Below are positions 52,371 to 60,024 of a stretch of DNA of 64,000 nt, piece by piece. The position numbers and the translations under genes were made by a program. Source of the stretch: an uncultured bacterium (GTDB lineage: Bacteria; Bacillota; Clostridia; Oscillospirales; Oscillospiraceae); NCBI GenBank assembly GCA_947073515.1, contig CAMTMC010000006.1, forward strand, positions 24,458 to 88,457, written 5' to 3'. Below the pieces are notes generated by a model. It saw nothing but the letters and a program-made list of their open reading frames with translations, ran no database searches and had not been told where the DNA came from. Every line of letters begins with the position of its first letter. The first letter of the stretch is position 1.

Positions 52371-53732
52371 TTATGGGTTTTTTTCGGCGATCAGACTGGC
52401 CAGCCGCTGGGCGGCCTGCTGGGCCTGTTCCTGGGTTTTGGCCTCCACCATCACCCGCATCAGCGCCTCTGTGCCCGAGGGCCGGACCAGTACCCTGCCC
52501 TCGCCGTCCAGGGCGGCCTCCTCCCGCTGGATGGCCTGGGCCAGCAGGGGGCTGGCCATGGCGGCCTTTTTCACGTCATTGTCCGCCACGGGGATGTTGA
52601 GGAGCACCTGGGGGTACCGGGAGCAGGCGCCGAAGACCTGGCTGGCCTTTTTGCCGCTCTCCTTCAGCAGGGCCAGGATTTTCAGGGCGGTGAGCTGGCC
52701 GTCGCCGGTGGTGGCGTGCTCCAGGAATATCATGTGGCCGGACTGCTCGCCGCCGATGGCGTAGCCCTTCTCCACCATCCGCTCCAGCACGTTCCGGTCG
52801 CCCACGGCGGTACACTCCAGCTGGATGCCGTGGTCCTTAGTATACAGGTGGAGACCCAGGTTGGACATGACGGTGGCCACCACCGTGTCACCGGGCAGCC
52901 TGCCCTTGGCCTTCATGTCCAGGCCGCAGGCGGCCATGATCTGGTCGCCGTCAATCAGGCCGCCCAGCTCATCCACGGCCAGGCACCGGTCGGCGTCCCC
53001 GTCGAAGGCGATGCCCATGTCGTAGCCGCCGGCCCGCACCATGGCGGCCAGGGATTCCATGTGGGTGGAGCCGCACTTGTCGTTGATGTTCACCCCGTCC
53101 GGGTCGGCGTTGATCACGTCGGCGCGCAGCTTGGAGAAGCGGGCGAACAGCCGGGCGGCGGTGGCGGAGGCGGCGCCGTTGGCGCAGTCCACCAGGATCC
53201 GCAGCCCGCCCAGGGTGGAGTCAATGGTGGACTCCAGGTGGTCGATGTAGTCCTCGCTGGCCTTGGGGGCCCGGTAGCTCACTTTGCCGATGTCGCCGTG
53301 GGTCTTCATGGGCACATTGTTGGAGCCGAAGAGGACGATGTCCTCGATTTTCTCCTCCAGCTCATCGGACAGCTTGAAGCCCTTGCCGTTGAAGATTTTG
53401 ATGCCGTTGTGCTCAAAGGGGTTGTGGCTGGCGGAGATAACAATGCCGGCGTCCGCCCCCTCGTCCACGGTAACCCAGGCCACGCCAGGGGTGGGCAGGG
53501 TGCCCAGGTCCAGCACGTCCGCCCCGGCGGTACACAGCCCGGCGATGAGGGAGCCCTTCAGCAGATCCCCGGAGATCCGGGTGTCCTTGCCGATGGTCAC
53601 CAGCGGCTTCTCACCGTTTTTGTCCTTCGCCAGCACCATGGCCGCCGCCAGACCTACCTTGTAGGCCAGGTCGGCGTCCAGCCCGGCGTTCACCACGCCC
53701 CGGATGCCGTCCGTTCCGAATAGTTTGCCCAT
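52371..53732 (-). CDS. glmM: Phosphoglucosamine mutase
   Basis: 453 aa. MGKLFGTDGIRGVVN, phosphoserine loop ISASHNPFEHNGIK with Ser102, metal site DGDADR and C-terminal RPSGTEALMRVMVEA. It converts glucosamine-6-P to glucosamine-1-P for peptidoglycan. ATG 53732 follows GAGGTG; the longer frame upstream overlaps the repeat. Confidence 0.96.
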   Translation of the reverse strand: MGKLFGTDGIRGVVNAGLDADLAYKVGLAAAMVLAKDKNGEKPLVTIGKDTRISGDLLKGSLIAGLCTAGADVLDLGTLPTPGVAWVTVDEGADAGIVISASHNPFEHNGIKIFNGKGFKLSDELEEKIEDIVLFGSNNVPMKTHGDIGKVSYRAPKASEDYIDHLESTIDSTLGGLRILVDCANGAASATAARLFARFSKLRADVINADPDGVNINDKCGSTHMESLAAMVRAGGYDMGIAFDGDADRCLAVDELGGLIDGDQIMAACGLDMKAKGRLPGDTVVATVMSNLGLHLYTKDHGIQLECTAVGDRNVLERMVEKGYAIGGEQSGHMIFLEHATTGDGQLTALKILALLKESGKKASQVFGACSRYPQVLLNIPVADNDVKKAAMASPLLAQAIQREEAALDGEGRVLVRPSGTEALMRVMVEAKTQEQAQQAAQRLASLIAEKNP

Positions 53733-53754
53733 GTTTGATACACCTCGCTCGGTT

Positions 53755-53823
53755 TTTCTTGTTCTTTTTCTTGAAAGAAAAAGAACCAAAAAGAATATTT
53801 GGCGCAAAACTTCGTTTTGCTTC
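53755..53823. repeat. AT-rich double-hairpin leader repeat, copy 3
   Basis: GTTCTTTTTCTTGAAAGAAA extending to AAAGAAC is the first hairpin, CCAAAAAGAATATTTGGC a second arm and GCAAAACTTCGTTTTGC the third. It starts 23 bp upstream of glmM. It is the best preserved copy. Confidence 0.8.
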
Positions 53824-53835
53824 CTCGTTGGATGA

Positions 53836-54057
53836 TTATTTGTTGACCTCCCGGCGGTCAGTGCGGCCCAGGAGATAGTCAATGCTGACGTTGAAATACT
53901 CCGCCAGCTGGTACAGGCGGGGTACATCCGGATAGCCTCTCCCCTGCTCGTAGCACTGATAACCACCGTCGGAGAGGCCCAGATGGACTGCCATATCATG
54001 CTGCTTTAATCCGTTTTCGACCCGGATTGCCTTTAACCGGCGTGGAAATTTCTCCAT
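53836..54057 (-). CDS. XRE family transcriptional regulator
   Basis: 73 aa, a single helix-turn-helix: FPRRLKAIRVENGLKQHDMAVHLGLSDGGYQCYEQGRGYPDVPRLYQLAEYFNVSIDYLLG. The start is uncertain (ATG 54057 or GTG 54081). Divergent from a small gene, with a palindrome between them, it is probably an autoregulator of the pair. Confidence 0.88.
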   Translation of the reverse strand: MEKFPRRLKAIRVENGLKQHDMAVHLGLSDGGYQCYEQGRGYPDVPRLYQLAEYFNVSIDYLLGRTDRREVNK

Positions 54058-54074
54058 AAACTCACTCTTTTCCC

Positions 54075-54103
54075 TTGACACACCACTAAAAAATAGTTAC
54101 AAT
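54075..54103 (+). promoter_or_regulatory. Promoter of the small gene at 54156
   Basis: TTGACA (54075-54080), a 17-base spacer and TACAAT (54098-54103). Confidence 0.85.
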
Positions 54104-54110
54104 ACACTCA

Positions 54111-54128
54111 GTTAAACTTATAGTTTAC
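54111..54128. promoter_or_regulatory. Palindromic operator candidate
   Basis: GTTAAACT-TAT-AGTTTAC lies at the expected transcription start of the plus-strand gene and upstream of the XRE gene. A related TAGTTAC lies within the -10 region. This is a likely binding site of the neighbouring XRE protein. Confidence 0.6.
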
Positions 54129-54155
54129 GGGATATAACTTATGGAGGGTGCGATT

Positions 54156-54428
54156 ATGAACTTATTGCCCGCTGTACTATTCAACCATGAGATTCTCGAC
54201 CCGGAAATCTCGGTGTTCTGCGCCCGTGACCCGGAATTTGCGGAGTCGGAACAGCGATTTCACGAAGCGGCCCAGCAAATTCAGGAGCTGGTCGGCCTTG
54301 ACCAGTACGACACCTTTGAGAAAATCTTTACCAGATATCTCTACCGAACCGCTGACCTCTATTATCTCTACGGGCTGGGCCTCCGTCAAGAGATTTTACA
54401 GGCCCTGGGGCATGCGGGGTCATTTTGA
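54156..54428 (+). CDS. Small protein, DUF6809-like
   Basis: 90 aa: MNLLPAVLFNHEILDPEISV, RDPEFAESEQRFHEAAQQIQELVGLDQYDTFEKIFTRYL, LYYLYGLGLRQEILQALG. The pattern of a helical N-terminus and a YGxxLG-type C-terminus resembles DUF6809; certainty is moderate. ATG 54156 has GGAGGG seven bases upstream. It is regulated from the XRE intergenic region. Confidence 0.7.
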   Translation: MNLLPAVLFNHEILDPEISVFCARDPEFAESEQRFHEAAQQIQELVGLDQYDTFEKIFTRYLYRTADLYYLYGLGLRQEILQALGHAGSF

Positions 54429-54795
54429 GGCGGCGAAGTCGTAGGCCTCCCGGGCCCAGGCCATCAGCTCATCGTCGATCTCCTCTGTGGAGCCGATGAC
54501 CAGGTGGTGGGTCCAACGGCCGGGGTAAGGCTCGGAGGCTTGATCCACCCGGGGGGAATCCAGCCGCCGGTTCAGGCCCAGGGTGATGGTGATGTAGGGG
54601 TTGGGCCGGTCCTTGGCCCTCCGGGCGGCCAGAAAGGACACCGCCCCGAACACCCGCCGGTTTTTCAGGGTGATCTGGGTCTTCTGGGGCTGGAAGATTA
54701 CCCCCTCCAGCTCCCCAGCGATCCGTGCGGCGAAAGCGGTGTAAAGGGGAAGCACCTCCGGGTGATCCTGGAAAAAAAAGTTCCTTTTCGTCCAT
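54420..54795 (-). pseudogene. DUF5655-like gene with A8/T8 frameshift
   Basis: ATG 54795 has AGGAGGG four bases upstream and opens MDEKELFF. The conserved body (QDHPEVLPLYTAFAARIAGE, QKTQITLKNRRVFGAVSFL, WTHHLVIGSTEEIDDELMAW) lies in the next frame. The change falls at eight A at 54772-54779 (T8 in the coding strand); one T fewer would give an intact protein of about 124 aa. The body resembles DUF5655. It could be inactive, slippage-dependent or an assembly error. Confidence 0.8.
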
Positions 54796-54805
54796 AACGC
54801 CCTCC

Positions 54806-54968
54806 TAAGAGCCTGTTTAATATCTTGAAGAATGCCAGCTGACGAGAGATTTTCCCGTTAGGCGAGGCGGGATTTCGCAGGAATAATGGTGTTTATTTCA
54901 AGAAATCCCAACGAAGCATGGCGGGAAAAGATCTGTCAAATGGCGTTTTGAGAGATGTGAAACAGGCT

Positions 54969-54973
<5 letters not shown>
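54806..54973. repeat. Palindromic interspersed repeat, copy 4
   Basis: Left end TAAGAGCCTGTTTAATAT and right end ATGTGAAACAGGCTCTAAAA are inverted. The interior also pairs (GATTTTCCCG with CGGGAAAAGATC) but differs in sequence from the other copies. The right end overlaps the ruvB stop codon. Confidence 0.8.
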
Positions 54974-56036
<1,063 letters not shown>

Positions 56037-56074
56037 GGGTTCACTTCCTTCGCGCGAAAGCTGACGCTTGTTCT

Positions 56075-56242
56075 CTTAGAGCCTGTTTCATATCTCCGGG
56101 TGTGCCGGATGGGCGTGGATTTTTTTGCCGGTCAAGGCAAATTTTCCCGGGCGGGCTGACGCCCGGCAAGAAAATTTAACGCGGAGCGGCGGAAAAAGAC
56201 CCGCTCAGACGGTGTACCTGAAGATTTTAAACAGGCTCTTAA
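56075..56242. repeat. Palindromic interspersed repeat, copy 5
   Basis: Left end TTAGAGCCTGTTTCATAT and right end AGATTTTAAACAGGCTCTTAA are inverted. The interior carries GGGCGGGCTGACGCCCGGC and AAGAAAATTTAACGCGGAGC, found in reverse in copy 3. It lies between ruvB and the DUF6054 gene, 27 bp from its stop. Confidence 0.85.
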
Positions 56243-56270
56243 AGTGGGGGCGGTCTATGCCGCCCGCCCG

Positions 56271-56603
56271 TCACCACCGCTGGGCCAGCTCCCGGAGGGT
56301 ATCCAGAAAAGCCTCCTCGCCGAAGGTGTTGAGCTTCAAAAACATCCCCTGGCTGCCCCCGGCGGTGATGCCGGACAGGTAAATTTTGTCCTCATCCCCC
56401 AGCAGGGTGAGGGTCAGGGACAGGCGGTTGCCGCCGGTCCAGCTGTACCGCTCGTACACCCGGACGGTACACCGCACGCCGAAGGACTGGAAATAGCTCT
56501 CGTCCTCGAAGCTGGCGGACATGCTGCCGTTGAGAATCCCGTTGTGGAAATAGTCCAGGGCCTGGCCGTAGTCGCCCTGGAGGGTACATTCAAATTTCGC
56601 CAT
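56271..56603 (-). CDS. DUF6054 family protein
   Basis: 110 aa: MAKFECTLQGDYGQALDYFHNG, RVYERYSWTGGNRLSLTLTLLG, GGSQGMFLKLNTFGEEAFL. It matches DUF6054, a small family of Clostridia. Function unknown. It lies 8 bp behind the SUFU gene. Confidence 0.8.
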   Translation of the reverse strand: MAKFECTLQGDYGQALDYFHNGILNGSMSASFEDESYFQSFGVRCTVRVYERYSWTGGNRLSLTLTLLGDEDKIYLSGITAGGSQGMFLKLNTFGEEAFLDTLRELAQRW

Positions 56604-56611
56604 ATTTCCTC

Positions 56612-57250
56612 CTATACCACGCTGTCCCGGGTGTAGTCGGTGATATCACCGATCTTCTCAATCAGCTCCCGCACCCGGAGCTTGCCGTCCATAATGGCCT
56701 TCAGCTCGGCGTCGGTAGCCCCGATGAGCTTGACAAAGTCCACTTTGCCGTTCGGCGTTTCGATGGTTCCCGCCTCGTCCAGGGTGGTGACAAAGCCGGT
56801 CAGCTTGGATTTTTGATTCCGGTCAAAGCCCAGCTCCTGGCCAGTGTAAATGTACTCGTCCGGGAAAAACTGCTCCCCATTCTCAAAGGTGAGCCGGGCC
56901 AGATCGTTAAAAATGCCCACAATGCACTGCTGTTCCTGTATCTCGTCCCCCATGCCTTCTTTCCGCAGCTTCATGGTGAATTCAAGGCCATAGCCGCTGT
57001 ACTCCGGGTCAGTCCCCTCTTTCTCGTAGAGGTCGGACAGGCCGTAGGTGACAAAGTGGAAGTAGTCCCCGCCATCGTAGGCACTGACACCCTGGAGGGG
57101 ATCCGGCCCGCCCAGCCGCCAGGGAATCAGACAGCCGAAATGCCGGGGGTTGTCCTGGCCGGGGTACATACGGTCAAAGATCTCCGTGATGGCGTCCCAG
57201 CCCACGGGCTCCGGGTTCTCATCCAATGGCCGTTTATCCTTTTCGCTCAT
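56612..57250 (-). CDS. Suppressor of fused (SUFU) domain protein
   Basis: 212 aa: WDAITEIFDRMYPGQDNPRHF, DPLQGVSAYDGGDYFHFVTYGLSDLYEKE, EFTMKL, and later FLARLTFENGEQFFPDEYIYTG-like segment. Bacterial SUFU proteins are often immunity-like in polymorphic toxin systems; no toxin gene is nearby. It lies 7 bp behind ruvA and so splits the ruvAB pair. Confidence 0.87.
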   Translation of the reverse strand: MSEKDKRPLDENPEPVGWDAITEIFDRMYPGQDNPRHFGCLIPWRLGGPDPLQGVSAYDGGDYFHFVTYGLSDLYEKEGTDPEYSGYGLEFTMKLRKEGMGDEIQEQQCIVGIFNDLARLTFENGEQFFPDEYIYTGQELGFDRNQKSKLTGFVTTLDEAGTIETPNGKVDFVKLIGATDAELKAIMDGKLRVRELIEKIGDITDYTRDSVV

Positions 57251-57257
57251 ACAAATC

Positions 57258-57866
57258 CTAACCCTTCATCATCTTTTTCAGGGCCTGCTTGATAATCTGC
57301 TCCAAGCTCTGTCCATCCAGGTCGATGCCCTTCAGGGCCAGGTTGATCTCCCCCTGGGAGTAACCCAGCACCGCCAGGGCGGCGGTGGCCTCCGACAGCT
57401 TGTTCTCTGGGATGACCGTCACGCCGGAGCCGCCGTAGCTCTCCCCCGCCCCGGACAAATCCTGGCCCTTGGCCAGCTTGTCTTTCAGCTCCAGGATCAC
57501 CCGCTGGGCAATCTTCTTGCCGATCCCCTGGGCGCAGGTGAGGGCCTTCTCATCCCCAGTGATGATGGACAGGGCCAGATTGGCCGGGGTGCTGGCGGAC
57601 AGGATGGACAGCGCCGCCTTCGGACCCACGCCGGACACGGAGATCAGCTGCCGGAACAGGTTCAGCTCCTCCTGGGTGGCGAAGCCGTACAGCTCCATGG
57701 CGTCCTCCCGCACGTTCAGATATGTAAAGAGTTTTCCCTTGTCACCTTTTTTCAGGCCGGACAGGGTGTAGTTGGTGGTCTTGCAGGCGTAGCCCACCCC
57801 GCCGCAGTCGATCACCGCCAGGTAGGGGGCTACATGTGCCACGGTACCAGAGAGGTAGTAAAACAT
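57258..57866 (-). CDS. ruvA: Holliday junction branch migration protein RuvA
   Basis: 202 aa. MFYYLSGTVAHVAPYLAVIDCGGVGY starts the OB fold, followed by helix-hairpin-helix ISVSGVGPKAALSILS and AQGIGKKIAQRVILELKDK. The C-terminal RuvB-binding domain follows. Confidence 0.95.
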   Translation of the reverse strand: MFYYLSGTVAHVAPYLAVIDCGGVGYACKTTNYTLSGLKKGDKGKLFTYLNVREDAMELYGFATQEELNLFRQLISVSGVGPKAALSILSASTPANLALSIITGDEKALTCAQGIGKKIAQRVILELKDKLAKGQDLSGAGESYGGSGVTVIPENKLSEATAALAVLGYSQGEINLALKGIDLDGQSLEQIIKQALKKMMKG

Positions 57867-57902
57867 TGGTACAGTCTCCTTGTCTGTGTTGTTAAGGACA
57901 GT

Positions 57903-57941
57903 TCAATGCGTGTCGTATCGCTTGGGGTCAAAGCCCCGCTC
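57903..57941 (-). pseudogene. Partial duplicate of the ruvC 3' end
   Basis: Thirteen codons read ERGFDPKRYDTH-stop, close to the ruvC end ERVFDPKRYDTR-stop at 57997. The copy lies 56 bp behind the ruvC stop, in a different frame from ruvC and with silent differences. It has no start or upstream coding sequence, so it is a remnant of a tandem duplication or of a longer ruvC-like end. Confidence 0.75.
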
Positions 57942-57996
57942 GCCACTTCCCCCAACTGTCCCGGCCCTTCCCCGCCGGAAGCGGGGTATGGCGCCT

Positions 57997-58518
57997 CTAT
58001 CGGGTATCGTACCTCTTGGGGTCAAACACCCGCTCGGTATTCAGCAGGCTGGTGGCCGACCGGGCGTGACAGATGGCGATGGCCAGGGCGTCGGCGGCGT
58101 CGTCCGGCCGTGGAAGCTGTTTCATGTTCAGAAGCCGCTGGGTCATCAGCATCACCTGCTTCTTCTCCGCCGCCCCGTAGCCCGCCACCGCCTGCTTCAC
58201 CTGCATGGGGGTATATTCAAAGATGGGCACCCCCAGCTTCTCCGCCGCCAGAAGGATCACCCCCCGCCCGTGGGCCACAGAGATGCCGGTGGTGATGTTT
58301 TTGGAGAAAAATAACTCCTCCACCGCCATCTCGTCGGGGTGGAAGGTGTGGATCAGCTCCTCCATGTCCCGGGAAATCTGGAGGAGACGGTTGGACAGGG
58401 GCAGTCCCGCCGGGGTGGTGATTACCCCGTACTGGATGAGGGCATTTTTCCCCCGTTCCGCCCGGAGGACGCCAAACCCGATGGTGGCCACCCCGGGGTC
58501 AATGCCTAAGATGACCAT
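57997..58518 (-). CDS. ruvC: Holliday junction resolvase RuvC
   Basis: 173 aa. MVILGIDPGVATIGFG carries the first catalytic aspartate, MAVEELFF the second acidic residue and DDAADALAIAICHA the last pair. ATG 58518 follows GGGAGGGG. It is ahead of ruvA by 130 bp. Confidence 0.95.
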   Translation of the reverse strand: MVILGIDPGVATIGFGVLRAERGKNALIQYGVITTPAGLPLSNRLLQISRDMEELIHTFHPDEMAVEELFFSKNITTGISVAHGRGVILLAAEKLGVPIFEYTPMQVKQAVAGYGAAEKKQVMLMTQRLLNMKQLPRPDDAADALAIAICHARSATSLLNTERVFDPKRYDTR

Positions 58519-58625
58519 GGCGCCCCTCCCCTGCTGTATCAGCACGCAGTACAATGGAATTATAACACAGTTTTTCCCCGAAGGGAAGCAGGAAATGGCG
58601 GGCCCTCCCCCCTCTCCCGCTGCCC

Positions 58626-58654
58626 TTGACAAATCCCGCTACTGGCGTTAGGAT
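58626..58654 (+). promoter_or_regulatory. Promoter of the nitroreductase gene
   Basis: TTGACA (58626-58631), a 17-base spacer and TAGGAT (58649-58654). ATG follows 35 bp later. Confidence 0.78.
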
Positions 58655-58688
58655 AGCGATATCCAATGAAACAAAGGAGGTCCCATCC

Positions 58689-59231
58689 ATGGACGCCCAG
58701 ACCTGTATCCTCACCCGCCGCAGCCACCGGGAGTTCACCGGCCAGAAGGTAGACCGGGCCCTGGTGGAGAAAATCATCTCCCTGGCGGCCTACGCCCCCA
58801 GCTGGAAAAACACCCAGATCAGCCGTTACACCGCCATTGAGGACCCTCGGATCAAGGGGGATATTGTGGAGCGGTTCTGCCTGTCCGGCACCAACAATCC
58901 ACACATTATCTCCACCTGCCCCGTCCTCATCGCCCAGACCTTTGTGAAAAACCGCTGCGGCTACGAGCGGGACGGCTCCTTCTCCACCGACCGCGGGGAG
59001 GGCTGGCAGTTCTACGACTGCGGCATCGCCGCCCAGACCCTCTGCCTGGCCGCCCGCGACCTGGGGCTGGGCACAGTGATTATGGGGGTCTTTGACCGGA
59101 AGGGTCTCCAGGAGTATCTAGAGATTCCCGAGGATCAGGAGCTCATGGCCCTCATCGCCCTGGGGTATCCCGCCGGCCAGCCCGACGCCCCCAAGCGCAA
59201 GGACGTGGACACCCTGCTCTCCTTCCGCTGA
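58689..59231 (+). CDS. Nitroreductase family protein
   Basis: 180 aa FMN reductase. ILTRRSHREFTGQKVDRALVEKIISLAAYAPSWKNTQ is the N-terminal FMN motif; GIAAQTLCLAARDLGLGTVIMG the second. ATG 58689 has AAGGAGGT upstream. Single gene with own promoter. Substrate unknown. Confidence 0.92.
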   Translation: MDAQTCILTRRSHREFTGQKVDRALVEKIISLAAYAPSWKNTQISRYTAIEDPRIKGDIVERFCLSGTNNPHIISTCPVLIAQTFVKNRCGYERDGSFSTDRGEGWQFYDCGIAAQTLCLAARDLGLGTVIMGVFDRKGLQEYLEIPEDQELMALIALGYPAGQPDAPKRKDVDTLLSFR

Positions 59232-59310
59232 GACTGAGAAAAAAGACCCGGTACCTGTGAAGCGCCTCAGGCTGTGCTGTCCGCACAACCTGGGGCGCTT
59301 CAGTCTCAGA
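59228..59310 (+). terminator. Nested hairpin after the nitroreductase gene
   Basis: CTGAGACT (59228-59235) pairs with AGTCTCAG (59302-59309) outside; inside GAAGCGCCTCAGG (59259-59271) pairs with CCTGGGGCGCTTC (59289-59301). No clear U tract follows, so it is a strong structure but not a certain terminator. Confidence 0.6.
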
Positions 59311-59326
59311 ACCTGTATTCATAACC
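59307..59326. repeat. Fragment of the palindromic repeat
   Basis: CAGAACCTGTATTCATAACC matches the left end of copy 1 (4600) but has no partner end within 200 bp, so it looks like a solo or decayed copy. Confidence 0.6.
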
Positions 59327-59358
59327 GGGGGATACTGGATCAACGAGGGATTTCCTGT

Positions 59359-60024
59359 TTATCGGAACACTTCCCCCGCCCCGTCCAGCACCTCCCGGCG
59401 GTGGAAGGTGACAAAATCCGGGGTAAACTGGGGGTAGGTCTGGCAGAAAGCCGCCCGGATCAGCTCCGGGTTCAGGCCGGGGTTCTGGGCGGACACCACC
59501 ATATCCAGGGTCATGGTGTCGCTCTGGCACTCCAGACGCCAGCTCTTGATGAGGGGGATCAAATCCACCTCTGTAAAGCCGCTTTTGGCCTTGTTGGACT
59601 TCTTTCGCGCCACCAGGCTGTCCTGGCCCAGCAGCGCCCTCATAGCCGGCTCACAGGCCTGGGGACGATCCTCCAGATACTCGCAGTTCATGATGTAGTT
59701 CACACAGGCCAGCTCCTTCAGCTTGCGCTGGGCCGGGTAGCAGGAATGTACCACAATGCCCTCGGGCATGGCGGCGGTGAGCCGGGCGGGAATCTCCTCA
59801 TGGCCGGTGCCCTCCAACAGGCCGAACTCCAAAATCTCGCACTGGCTGGAGTAGCCCACCGACAGGGGCAGGGCGATGGATACGAAAGGGTGGGGGTTGA
59901 ACCCCTCCGTGTGCTTAATGGGGATCTCCGCCCGGAAGAAGGCCCGCTGGAAGGTGCGCATCAGATCCAGATGGGAGATATACCGGGCCCGTCCCACCTT
60001 GGAAAACAGCAGCCGGTCAGCCAT
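59359..60024 (-). CDS. TIGR03936 family radical SAM-associated protein
   Basis: 221 aa: ADRLLFSKVGRARYISHLDLMRTFQRAFFRAEIPIKHTEGFNPHP is the DUF2344 signature. It is always found next to or fused with TIGR03960 radical SAM proteins, as here, where its ATG at 60024 overlaps that gene's end by 8 bp. Function unknown; a tRNA or ribosome role has been speculated. Confidence 0.9.
   Translation of the reverse strand: MADRLLFSKVGRARYISHLDLMRTFQRAFFRAEIPIKHTEGFNPHPFVSIALPLSVGYSSQCEILEFGLLEGTGHEEIPARLTAAMPEGIVVHSCYPAQRKLKELACVNYIMNCEYLEDRPQACEPAMRALLGQDSLVARKKSNKAKSGFTEVDLIPLIKSWRLECQSDTMTLDMVVSAQNPGLNPELIRAAFCQTYPQFTPDFVTFHRREVLDGAGEVFR

Noticed and set aside
53836..54428. XRE plus small gene considered as a toxin-antitoxin pair
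   Set aside because: Genes are divergent, not tandem, and the 90-residue protein has no toxin signature.
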